A stretch of 49,789 nt of DNA from Desulfobulbaceae bacterium (lineage in GTDB: Bacteria; Desulfobacterota; Desulfobulbia; Desulfobulbales; Desulfobulbaceae), in contig JALSNC010000090.1 in NCBI GenBank assembly GCA_026987195.1, forward strand, positions 1 to 49,789. The letters are read 5' to 3'. A program made the translations under genes and the position numbers. Each line of letters opens with the position of its first letter. The first letter of the stretch is position 1. The notes under the pieces are model-generated. The model saw only the letters and a program-made list of their open reading frames with translations. It was not told the DNA's origin and searched no databases. This document shows positions 8,395 to 15,300 of this stretch, one piece after another.

Positions 8395-9603
8395 TTACCG
8401 CATCAGGTCAATGGCCAGATCAGCATACCGGTTAATGTCTGTTCTGGTCCGGTCGATCTTGTTTCGGACCGTTGCGGATACGGAAATTTTGTTTCGCATC
8501 AGGTCCTTTGTTGTATGGATAATGGTTTCCGGCCGAAGGTGTTCAAGAGGTATGCAGTAGCTGTTACAGCCCATGAAATCCATGAAGCTCGCCACCTTGG
8601 GATGGTAGCCGATGGCCACCGATGGTACTCCCTGGATAGCCGCATAGACATTGGCATGCAGGCGGGTACAAATGGCAAGATCGCAGTTTTTGTAAAGGGC
8701 CAATGCCTCGTCAACAGACAGATGGTGATCTATACTGAATACTGCATCCTGATGCTGCATTTGTCCGGTGATGGCTCGGGCTACTGTCCTGTCATCCTGC
8801 TCAGGGCTTCCATGCTCGTATGTGCAATGCGGAATAAAGAGCATGTTGACGTTGAAATGTTCAATCACTTGATCAAGGGATGATGCCATCGTGTCAATGT
8901 ATCGTTGGTACTCCATCCCCATCTGCCTGGTTACCGCCCGAACAGAAACCGCGAAGACCTGTCTTTCATCCCTGCTGCAGCCGGGTGGGAACGAATGGCG
9001 AGACCGGGAGCCGGGATCAAGGCCCAGTACAGGATCCGGCAGCAGGTGTATTTCACCCTTATGATCAAGTGATCGGAGGTATTGCAGGCTCCCCTGGTCC
9101 CGTACCGTGATGATATCTGCCAGCTTCGCAGCCAGCCGTGTCATTTTACGCCCGAGAGTCGTTTCCAGAGGACCTATGGAGACTCCAAACCATAGTACGG
9201 GTGTGTCTGTCATTTGGGCCATGAGGGTGAGAATAACAAAATAAGGTACAGGGCCTTTGAGCAGGTCGATCGTGTAGTCGACAAAGGCATTGCCTGCACC
9301 AAGTATCAAGAGGTCAGCGTTTTCAATATGGCTGAGCAGGCAATACAGGTGCCGCCTGTCGTCGTCGTGATTGAAGCCCCGGAACCATCTTCCTTGACCA
9401 GCCTTTCTGCTCTCATGTTCAAAATTGGGCAGAGTATCGAGCCCATATGGTTTGTACAGATCTTCCGTGGCATGACGGCTGATCACAGCTCCCTTAAGGT
9501 CCGGGCAGCGGCGCTTCAGTTCTCGGTAGAGGACAAGAAGTGCGGCATCGTCACCTTGGCTGTGAATGCCATAAGCCCCTGCGAACAGGATTTTTTTGGC
9601 CAC
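8395..9603 (-). CDS. polysaccharide pyruvyl transferase family protein
   Basis: The 402-aa protein matches the CsaB/WcaK-type polysaccharide pyruvyltransferase fold: an N-terminal ILFAGAYGIHSQGDDAALL, a central LLILGAGNAFVDY, TPVLWFGVSIGPL, TVRDQGSLQYL, LLPDPVLGLDP, and the C-terminal AICTRLHANVYAAIQGVPSVAIGYHPK. These enzymes transfer a pyruvyl ketal from PEP to a glycan sugar; some family members are reductases or sulfur/phosphate-transfer relatives. It is the first gene of the minus-strand run after the repeat-rich gap at 9604-10049, so a promoter may lie there. The expected product is a negatively charged pyruvylated sugar. Confidence 0.8.
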   Translation of the reverse strand: MAKKILFAGAYGIHSQGDDAALLVLYRELKRRCPDLKGAVISRHATEDLYKPYGLDTLPNFEHESRKAGQGRWFRGFNHDDDRRHLYCLLSHIENADLLILGAGNAFVDYTIDLLKGPVPYFVILTLMAQMTDTPVLWFGVSIGPLETTLGRKMTRLAAKLADIITVRDQGSLQYLRSLDHKGEIHLLPDPVLGLDPGSRSRHSFPPGCSRDERQVFAVSVRAVTRQMGMEYQRYIDTMASSLDQVIEHFNVNMLFIPHCTYEHGSPEQDDRTVARAITGQMQHQDAVFSIDHHLSVDEALALYKNCDLAICTRLHANVYAAIQGVPSVAIGYHPKVASFMDFMGCNSYCIPLEHLRPETIIHTTKDLMRNKISVSATVRNKIDRTRTDINRYADLAIDLMR

Positions 9604-9625
9604 TTGATCACCCTCTTCATTGTTT

Positions 9626-9786
9626 GATGGCGTCGCAAAAAGTCCGATATACTACGTTGTAGCGGGTACGGCCAATGCTCGACGTACTCATGTGCGCCTC
9701 CGCTTGGCCGACACCGCTACACCTTGTATATCGAACTTTTATGCTCAGCCATCTTTAGAGTGTGATGGACTTTTTACGAGTCCATC
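9626..9786. mobile_element. MITE-like palindromic element
   Basis: A left arm at 9626-9675 and a right arm at 9704-9753 form a 50-bp inverted repeat, roughly 80% identical by eye, around a 28-bp loop. The outer 20 bp of the left arm (GATGG...AAAAAGTCC) recur inverted at 9767-9786, giving terminal inverted repeats for a 161-bp element. The last 23 bp are also an 8-bp perfect hairpin (GATGGACT/AGTCCATC). No ORF is inside. A non-autonomous transposon derivative is the likeliest identity. It may also end transcripts coming from 10050. Confidence 0.6.
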
Positions 9787-9837
9787 ATAAATGAGCCGTC
9801 AATTCCTTGTGAATGCCTTGTGGCGAGAGATCATCGG

Positions 9838-9875
9838 AAAGCCGGATGCGGGGAAAACCGCACCACGCCCGGTTC
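9838..9875 (+). ncRNA. group II intron domain V-like remnant
   Basis: The segment starting AAAGCCGGATGCGG and ending CCCGGTTC folds like group II intron domain V: AGCCGG pairs with CCGGTT (the AGC triad against GTT), then a GCGG/CCGC upper stem closes a GAAA-containing loop. The right-hand bulge holds three more bases than usual. A GAGGGGG stretch follows, as is common downstream of intron-encoded maturases. No reverse-transcriptase ORF is beside it, so it looks like a dead 3' fragment. This is identified by recall of the motif and not by a covariance search. Confidence 0.5.
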
Positions 9876-9997
9876 GACGAGGGGGCGCTGATGAGAAGAG
9901 ATCACCATCTGATATGCAGGAGCCGCGTGCTGCGGGGTACAGTCGTTGGTAACTGTTTTCATTAGCGCTCTGCTCTACACAATTTCTTGCGAGATAT

Positions 9998-10029
9998 AAG
10001 GTTGTTGCCAATGACGGTGAATTATTGCC
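9998..10029 (-). repeat. junction repeat, partial copy
   Basis: GTTGTTGCCAATGACGGTGAATTATTGCC matches the reverse complement of the ~55-bp junction repeat at its conserved half (AGTTCACCGC-nnnn-GGCAAC). The distal half is degenerate. It lies immediately after the stop codon of the zinc-type methyltransferase gene at 10050. Confidence 0.5.
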
Positions 10030-10049
10030 CATAACGTGCATGGTGTCTC

Positions 10050-11222
10050 CTAGATCCGGAAAAGAGAGCGGAAAGGCACGCCGGGAAAGCGAGCCGTTGC
10101 TGCGTCGCGGATGTCCTCAAGCAAGGTCCGGTTGCTCACACCCGCCAGGATCAGCCGGGGGGCGAGATTTTCAAGGGCGTGGTCGTCCAGTATGGAGGCC
10201 GCCAGCAGCTTGTGATTCTGCTTGGCGGGGTTGGCGTCATATACGCACAGCCGGGCCTGCAACTCCACAGGCAAGTACTGTAGAACGCCAAGCAGATCAA
10301 CTCCTGCACCCCAGACGAGCACGCCGTCAGCCGCGGTCGCATCGATCTCCAGCAGGGCGGCCAGTTCGGCAGCCGCCCGGCGAGAGGATCGTTGCTGGCA
10401 GGCTAGCTGGCGGGCGAAAAGCTTCCCGGCGTCCAGACCCCCTGTGGCGACCAGGCACAGGCAGGGACAGCGGCCTTCGTCCCGATCCGACAGATGCACG
10501 ACGGCCAGTCCTCGTTCGGTGATAGCCGAGGTCAGGCCCGGACCCGTGAAGTGGTGGAGGTGGGTGGTGTGGATGTTCTGGCCGATATGGTAGTTGCCGT
10601 CTGAGGCCAGCAGCAGGGAGGAGGGCACCTCCAGTAGCACCCATCCGCGGTTGGCGACGAATCCCGTCAACTGGTCCAGGAACAAGGCAGGGTCGTGCAC
10701 GTGTTCCAGGACGTGGCGGCAGATTACCAGGTCGCAGGAGGCCGGTTCCAGCTCTTTTGATGCCACCAGGTCGGCCAGAGTGCCGTGGAAAATACGGTGG
10801 GGCGAATACCCGTCGTTGGCGATCGGCGCCGGCTCCAAGCCAACTGTTTCAAGTCCCCAGCAGTCGGCAACCAGGTCCAGGAGTGCTCGGTCGGCGCAGC
10901 CGATTTCCAGGCAACGTCCGCAGGTCAGCCCCGTTATCTTCTGCAGCAGATCCAGGCGGTCCTTGAGGACCGGGGTTTTGTAGGCTCTCGTATCGGCCAC
11001 TGTCCGGGGAGGCGGGGTGTTCGCATAATAGCAGTTCAGCGCAGCTGCTGTCGGCAGGGGATGCTGAGATACAGTGCCACATTGGTCGCAGACAAGATAC
11101 GACACCGTACGATATTGCAGGTCCTGGGCCGGATATCGGTTGTCCATTACCGGCAGCACCTGCGTCCCGGCTTCGGTGCGGGCAAAAGCTCCGCACAGGG
11201 GGCAGGGCGAGGATCGTGGCAT
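10050..11222 (-). CDS. zinc-binding C-methyltransferase-like protein
   Basis: Three parts are visible. An N-terminal zinc-knuckle region has C7/C10 (CPLC) and C45/C48 (CDQC). A SAM-binding core starts with CLEIGCADRALLDLV near residue 104 and includes VICRHVLEHVHDP. A C-terminal Rossmann-like domain contains VLVWGAGVDLLGVLQYL. This matches the architecture of sugar C-methyltransferases such as TylC3/NovU, which methylate deoxysugar nucleotides. GC content looks higher than in the flanking cassette genes, suggesting a different origin. It is flanked by repeats on both sides, so it may be an independently acquired unit. Substrate is unknown. Confidence 0.74.
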   Translation of the reverse strand: MPRSSPCPLCGAFARTEAGTQVLPVMDNRYPAQDLQYRTVSYLVCDQCGTVSQHPLPTAAALNCYYANTPPPRTVADTRAYKTPVLKDRLDLLQKITGLTCGRCLEIGCADRALLDLVADCWGLETVGLEPAPIANDGYSPHRIFHGTLADLVASKELEPASCDLVICRHVLEHVHDPALFLDQLTGFVANRGWVLLEVPSSLLLASDGNYHIGQNIHTTHLHHFTGPGLTSAITERGLAVVHLSDRDEGRCPCLCLVATGGLDAGKLFARQLACQQRSSRRAAAELAALLEIDATAADGVLVWGAGVDLLGVLQYLPVELQARLCVYDANPAKQNHKLLAASILDDHALENLAPRLILAGVSNRTLLEDIRDAATARFPGVPFRSLFRI

Positions 11223-11308
11223 CAGAAACTCTCCTCCCGATATGTATGGCCGGTCCCGTTTTCTGTACCAGCCCTCTTTTCACCGCCAACGGAAGATATG
11301 TGGTGAAA

Positions 11309-11363
11309 TTTTACCAAAAATATCGTTGTTTCTGGGTGGTTGCCGATAGCGGTGAACTATTAC
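11309..11363 (-). repeat. junction repeat, full-length copy
   Basis: Read on the minus strand this is a complete ~55-bp copy: TAGTTCACCGCTATCGGCAAC, then ACC, an A-rich spacer, and CGATATTTTTGGTAAAA. GTT/AAC and CCG/CGG halves can pair around CTAT. It lies between the NeuB-like gene and the methyltransferase gene. Confidence 0.75.
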
Positions 11364-11387
11364 TCTGATCCATCATGGCGGATGGTT

Positions 11388-12239
11388 TCACAGATGTTCG
11401 CGGGTGGAGGCGAGGGGACGCAGCCCGTCACAGGGATCCCGGCGCCAGGCACGGTCAGGTTTTTCTGCTGGCATGACTCTTTTGTGCCGCCCGCCGTCTG
11501 CGGCCATACCCAGCCTGATGGTCTCAATCATTTGCGAGGCGTTTTCCGGCAGCCAGCAATGTCCAAGAGAATACTCTTCACCTTTTTCATCCAGGTCCAA
11601 GTGGAATTCCACCAGCGAGGCGCCCCATCTGTGGACGGCTCGATATATCACGGCCGACGAAACACTGTGATCAGACCATCCAACCCGGCAGCCAAAATGT
11701 TGCCGGAGTGTTTCAATGACCGCCAGGTTGCACTGGTCCACGGACGTCGGGTAGGCAGAGACGCAATGAAGGAGCGTGATGTCGCGACAACCTGCTTCCC
11801 GTAATGTCATGACTGCCGCAGCGATTTCCTCCATGGTCGCCATGCCGGTGGAGAGTACAACTGGCTTGCCGGTTTCGGCACAGGCGATCAGGAGATCTTT
11901 CCAGGGCAGTTCGTAGGACGCGATCTTGTAGAAACTGACAAACGGAGCCAGCTCGCTTACCGCTTCCAGATAGAATGGCGTACATGAAAAAGCAATATCA
12001 TGTTCCACGCATTTTTCATGGAGAAGAGGAAGAAACTCGGTGGGCAGTTCCCACTGTTTTCTTTTTCGATGCTCGGCACTGCGCCGGAGGACAGAGGGGG
12101 CAAAAAGTTGGTCTATTCTGAATAACTGAAATTTGACCACGGCACATCCTATCCGTGCGGCTGTTTCGATAAAGCGATAACAGCGCTCGAGATCCTGATT
12201 GTGGTTGCTGGATACCTCTGCAATGAAGCTGACAGTCAT
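11388..12239 (-). CDS. NeuB/PseI-like nonulosonic acid synthase lacking the SAF domain
   Basis: This TIM-barrel protein condenses PEP with an amino-hexose in the NeuB family: FIAEVSSNHNQDLE at the N-terminus, VVKFQLFRIDQLF, FSCTPFYLEAV, FYKIASYEL, VVLSTGMATMEEI, LLHCVSAYPT, and GWSDHS. Typical NeuB, LegI and PseI proteins run ~335-350 aa and end in an antifreeze-like SAF domain that covers the active site of the dimer partner. This one stops at 283 aa after RAWRRDPCDGLRP with no such domain. No frameshift is evident, so this looks like a natural short subfamily. It sits 1 bp downstream of the cytidylyltransferase-PseG fusion gene, consistent with consecutive pathway steps. Substrate is inferred only. 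Confidence 0.8.
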   Translation of the reverse strand: MTVSFIAEVSSNHNQDLERCYRFIETAARIGCAVVKFQLFRIDQLFAPSVLRRSAEHRKRKQWELPTEFLPLLHEKCVEHDIAFSCTPFYLEAVSELAPFVSFYKIASYELPWKDLLIACAETGKPVVLSTGMATMEEIAAAVMTLREAGCRDITLLHCVSAYPTSVDQCNLAVIETLRQHFGCRVGWSDHSVSSAVIYRAVHRWGASLVEFHLDLDEKGEEYSLGHCWLPENASQMIETIRLGMAADGGRHKRVMPAEKPDRAWRRDPCDGLRPLASTREHL

Positions 12240-12240
12240 G

Positions 12241-14046
12241 TTATGGCTGCTCGAAGAGTGACTTTATTTCACGCACAATGTTCGGGGTGCCGTCTTTCAT
12301 GGTGTCTCCTGTCTGTTCGCCCAGAGCCATGTTGATTGTCGTGGCAAGTTCGTCCTCACGCAGGTCATCTGGCACCATGATTGGTTTGAGACCAAGATTT
12401 CTGTAGAAAGATCGGGCATCACGATCATGGGCAGCAGAAAACGGCCAGGTTACCGGATAGGTACCCAAGGCAACAGCCTCGTAAAAGGAGACCCCAAAGC
12501 CGCTCAGCAAGACCCGGCTCCGGGCCAGGAGATGATGGAAATTGGTACATTGTTGTTCTATGACGTGCACAGAGAGATCCGTCTTTCCAGCGAATTTTCT
12601 GATCACGTCTTGCTGCCATTTATGGTGCAGATAGACCAACAGGTCAATGTCCTTTGCAACCTTGTTCCTTGTCAGTCTGCTGATCTCCCGGCGAAGAATC
12701 ACATAGTCGCGGCCTGCAAGGATTGCCGGGGGGGCGCCGGTGGTTTTGTTGGTCTGGATTTGCGCTGTAACGCCCGGGATAATAACAAGATCCGATTCCT
12801 GGGTCCAGTCGTTGAGCCTATCAAGAACGACGACCTTTGTAGTCCTGGAGAGTCCTCCTCTCCATCCGGCCGGCAGGGTATTGTTACTGTTCAGGTCCAG
12901 GATGATGAGATCGAAGAAAGGAAGTCGTGGGATTTTCTCAGGAGTGAAAAGATCGGGGGGCGTGATCTCCCTGGGAAGAAGACGAAACCCGACTGCCCGC
13001 AGAGAGCTGCGTGCTTCCTGGTCGCCGGTCAGGAAAGTGCACGGCCATCCAAGCCGTTCCGTAAGTTGCAGGGCCAGTTCACGGCTGCGCATGAGATGAC
13101 CATACCCATAATCTCCTCCGGCATCCATCACCATGAGTACCTTTCTGCTCTGTTCCTCCACACCCTTCTGGTGGACGTGGCTGTTGATGGCAAGGAGGGA
13201 CGGGTCCTGCCGCAGGAGTTCGATGGCAGCGGGGAGGCTGTAAGGGGAATTTTTGTCCGCAAGAGTGTTATACAACGCGTTGTGAAACTCAAGGTCGGCC
13301 CAGGTATCAATGGAGTACCGGTGGTGGAACGGGGCATAGATCTCTTTCGGCAGGGTAACCTGGTGACAGGTAAAAAGATCTGGACGCTGGTAGAGAATAG
13401 GAAAGTGGTGCTCTTTCAGGGGCTGCCGGTCCGAGAGATCATCAGCACGCTGCCAGGTTCTACGCCATGCAACCGAAACTCCCTGCAGGGCAGGAAGACA
13501 TCCATGACTGTCAGACGTGGCGGCGATAAAGTCTGCTTCCGGGTGGCGTTTGAGAGCAGAAACCATCCGATCAATGGCCGGTGCATGGATCAGGGGGCAG
13601 TCGCCGCTGACAAGTACACATATATCGGCGGAGAAATTTTCTGCCGCCCGCCTGAGTCTGGTGGTGACCCGGTTGACGTCTCCCGGATAACTGTAGCTTG
13701 AGATTCCCTGTGCGGTGCTCCAGGAGAGGAGAGGGGCATTTTCAGACTCCGCCGAGGTGGCAAGGACAATCTGGTCGATCTCCCGGCATTTCATAAGCTC
13801 ATCGAGAAGCCAGTCAAGAAGTGTAGTGCGGCCTATCTTTCTGAACTGTTTTGCCGGCAATCTGGAAGAGCCGAGCCGAGCCACAATGAATGCAACTGTT
13901 CGTTCCGGCTGTCCTGCAAAGGTGTTACAGGATCGCATTCTGTTGGCATCTATATTTCGTGAAGTAATATCAAGCAGGTATCGACTTGTCTGGCAGGGTA
14001 CAGGTGATTTGTCACCTTGATCTTTTCCCTCATGTTTCGGACGCAT
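12241..14046 (-). CDS. fusion of CMP-sugar cytidylyltransferase and PseG-like UDP-sugar hydrolase
   Basis: The N-terminal half (residues ~50-285) is an SpsF/NeuA-like cytidylyltransferase: VAFIVARLGSSRLPAKQF and VLVSGDCPLIHAPAID. The C-terminal half (~305-590) is a PseG-like GT-B-type hydrolase: VLMVMDAGGDYGYGHLMRS with the GxGHxxR motif carrying the catalytic His, LIILDLN, and LLSGFGVSFYEAVALGTYPV. PseG removes UDP from the 2,4-diamino sugar before PEP condensation, while the cytidylyltransferase activates the final nonulosonic acid, so the fusion joins non-consecutive steps. The ATG at 14046 overlaps the end of fliW by 17 bp behind AGAGG; an internal ATG at 13938 lacks a Shine-Dalgarno. Overlap with fliW ties the glycan cassette to the flagellar operon. 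Confidence 0.85.
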   Translation of the reverse strand: MRPKHEGKDQGDKSPVPCQTSRYLLDITSRNIDANRMRSCNTFAGQPERTVAFIVARLGSSRLPAKQFRKIGRTTLLDWLLDELMKCREIDQIVLATSAESENAPLLSWSTAQGISSYSYPGDVNRVTTRLRRAAENFSADICVLVSGDCPLIHAPAIDRMVSALKRHPEADFIAATSDSHGCLPALQGVSVAWRRTWQRADDLSDRQPLKEHHFPILYQRPDLFTCHQVTLPKEIYAPFHHRYSIDTWADLEFHNALYNTLADKNSPYSLPAAIELLRQDPSLLAINSHVHQKGVEEQSRKVLMVMDAGGDYGYGHLMRSRELALQLTERLGWPCTFLTGDQEARSSLRAVGFRLLPREITPPDLFTPEKIPRLPFFDLIILDLNSNNTLPAGWRGGLSRTTKVVVLDRLNDWTQESDLVIIPGVTAQIQTNKTTGAPPAILAGRDYVILRREISRLTRNKVAKDIDLLVYLHHKWQQDVIRKFAGKTDLSVHVIEQQCTNFHHLLARSRVLLSGFGVSFYEAVALGTYPVTWPFSAAHDRDARSFYRNLGLKPIMVPDDLREDELATTINMALGEQTGDTMKDGTPNIVREIKSLFEQP

Positions 14047-14470
14047 TCACCTCTGGTAACGGAGTGCGAACGTCATAAGGGGCGTTCTCCAATATGACTT
14101 GGACGGCCCGGTTGCTCTCCGGGGCGAAGAAGAGCGGCGCTTTCAGGTTCAGGGTGATCTTCTGGTCTGGATGTACGGTGACGATGGCCAAGACGAAAAG
14201 TTGTGAATTCTTACCCGCTTTCAACCTTTCGAGAATCTCTTCTCCTGGTTCCGGAACCGCATAGTCGAGGAAGAAATTGGTCGGATCAGTGACCACAAAG
14301 GCATATTCCGGGTGGTCAACGCACTGGATCCAGAAGAGGGGCCCCTTCTTCTTGTTCGGCATGACGATGAAGTCGTGCAGGTCCTCGAGGCCGACCAGTC
14401 CCTCCGGAAAATGGATGATATTTGCCGGGTCGTATTCTATTTCACCAAAACGGGTCGTTATTTTTTTCAT
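14030..14470 (-). CDS. fliW: flagellar assembly factor FliW
   Basis: FliW binds flagellin and antagonises CsrA, coupling flagellin secretion to its translation. The protein shows the family pattern: TTRFGEIEYDPANIIHFPEGLVGLE at the start, PLFWIQCVDHPEYAFVV in the middle, and NLKAPLFF near the end, at the usual ~146 aa. The start overlaps the csrA stop (ATGA), the classic csrA-fliW coupling. No flagellin gene is in the window, so its partner must be encoded elsewhere. Confidence 0.95.
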   Translation of the reverse strand: MKKITTRFGEIEYDPANIIHFPEGLVGLEDLHDFIVMPNKKKGPLFWIQCVDHPEYAFVVTDPTNFFLDYAVPEPGEEILERLKAGKNSQLFVLAIVTVHPDQKITLNLKAPLFFAPESNRAVQVILENAPYDVRTPLPEVNASET

Positions 14471-14709
14471 TTCTTTACTGTCCTGCCTGCGAGATCGTCA
14501 CTGAGTATGTCGAGATCGGCCATATCCCACCTGGTTGCCTCGATATTTTCCTGCCTGATCCGGTCGTAGACCTCCTGGCGGTAGATCTTGGTCTCCCGGG
14601 GGGCGTCGATGCCGATCCGGATGCCGCCACCCTTCACCTCGATGATCTTGATGGTTATGTTGTCGCCGATGACGATTCCCTCACCGGGTCTTCTGGTCAG
14701 TACCAGCAT
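14467..14709 (-). CDS. csrA: carbon storage regulator / translational repressor CsrA
   Basis: The protein begins MLVLTRRPGEGIVIGDNITIKI and contains GIDAPRETKIYRQEVY, the beta1 and beta5 segments that form the RNA-binding face of the CsrA dimer. The length of 80 aa is usual, with a short C-terminal extension after the helix. It represses translation by binding GGA-bearing leaders; with the adjacent fliW the likely target is a flagellin mRNA. The gene starts 19 bp after a large palindrome (14729-14838) that lies in its probable leader. Confidence 0.97.
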   Translation of the reverse strand: MLVLTRRPGEGIVIGDNITIKIIEVKGGGIRIGIDAPRETKIYRQEVYDRIRQENIEATRWDMADLDILSDDLAGRTVKK

Positions 14710-14728
14710 CTATTGCTCCAGTTGTGTT

Positions 14729-14838
14729 GTAAAAGTTCAGCAGCACACCATCTGCACGCGCTCGCGGCTTGCCGCATAGCGGCGGACTATAGCGGCCAGC
14801 CGCGATCACGCACAGCTGACGCACTGCTGAACTTTTAC
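14729..14838. repeat. long imperfect palindrome, type A (complete)
   Basis: GTAAAAGTTCAGCAG (14729-14743) is the exact inverse of 14824-14838, and the inner ~32 bp of each arm remain largely complementary. The centre contains CCGCATAG...CTATAGCGGCCAG, the same core seen in the type B palindromes at 20925, 37699 and 49583. It lies directly upstream of csrA and abuts a junction repeat. It has no ORF and no T-tract on the minus strand. Confidence 0.8.
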
Positions 14839-14888
14839 CAAAAGTATTGCTGTTTTTCGAGTAGTTGCTGATAGCGGTGAACTGTTTC
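14833..14888 (-). repeat. junction repeat, full-length copy
   Basis: The minus-strand reading is CAGTTCACCGCTATCAGCAAC, then an ACTACTCGAAAAA spacer and CAATACTTTTGGTAAAAGT. Its end shares the TTTTAC terminus of the type A palindrome, so the two elements overlap by a few bases. Confidence 0.72.
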
Positions 14889-14949
14889 GTTGTGTTGTTG
14901 GTCACAGAGGGCGATGCCGCACGTTTCCCCGTTGCTTGCCGGTGTTGTT

Positions 14950-15162
14950 TCAGTTCCATGTCGGGACCGTATATCCCTGGTAGGAAAAGCGCTTGCCCGA
15001 TGGCGCCGGATGGGGAGAGATTCTGGACGCGAGGAGCTTTGTTTCCGTGTCACCCAAAACCGGAAGCACCAGGCCTGCCAGGTCTTCCGCTCCGGAAGAA
15101 GGGGCCGCTGTCATTGTCGCTGTCTGTTCGCCGGACAGGCGGGGTGGAAACGAACTGTTCAT
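14950..15162 (-). CDS. small hypothetical protein between flgL and csrA
   Basis: A 70-aa frame starts with ATG at 15162, five bases after GGAG, and ends VPTWN. Its codons look like those of neighbouring genes (frequent CTG, GCG, GGC), unlike the flanking repeat DNA. No signal peptide, membrane segment or known domain is recognised. An in-frame GTG or ATG further upstream could lengthen it to 77 aa. The position among late flagellar genes hints at a flagellar or flagellin-control role, but that is only context. It could be spurious. Confidence 0.42.
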   Translation of the reverse strand: MNSSFPPRLSGEQTATMTAAPSSGAEDLAGLVLPVLGDTETKLLASRISPHPAPSGKRFSYQGYTVPTWN

Positions 15163-15300
15163 GATCACTCCATATCTGCCCACACAGGGACAGTATCTGA
15201 CAAAAAGATGAAGACTACAAGTCTTTTACCAAAAAAAACGGAATCATCCCCCGGAACGGATAGAGCGGGGCCAGAATGGAGATCCTGGAGGAGGCCGCAT

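Larger units (their letters stand above)
9787..10049. other. non-coding gap with mobile-element debris
   Basis: Between the MITE-like element and the methyltransferase stop there is no convincing gene. An 80-codon minus-strand frame (9799-10041) has no ribosome-binding site, no recognisable domain and unlike codon use. The stretch holds the domain V-like remnant and the partial junction repeat. It may contain the promoter for the pyruvyltransferase-to-FkbM run, but no clear -35/-10 was recognised. Confidence 0.55.

Noticed and set aside
9799..10041. 80-codon minus-strand frame in the mobile-element gap
   Set aside because: It covers the domain V-like remnant and a junction repeat, has no Shine-Dalgarno and resembles no protein.
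11388..11440. Premature truncation of the NeuB-like gene by repeat insertion
   Set aside because: The stop lies before the junction repeat, the last residues (RRDPCDGLRP) look like a natural end, and no SAF-like sequence was found in other frames down to 10050.
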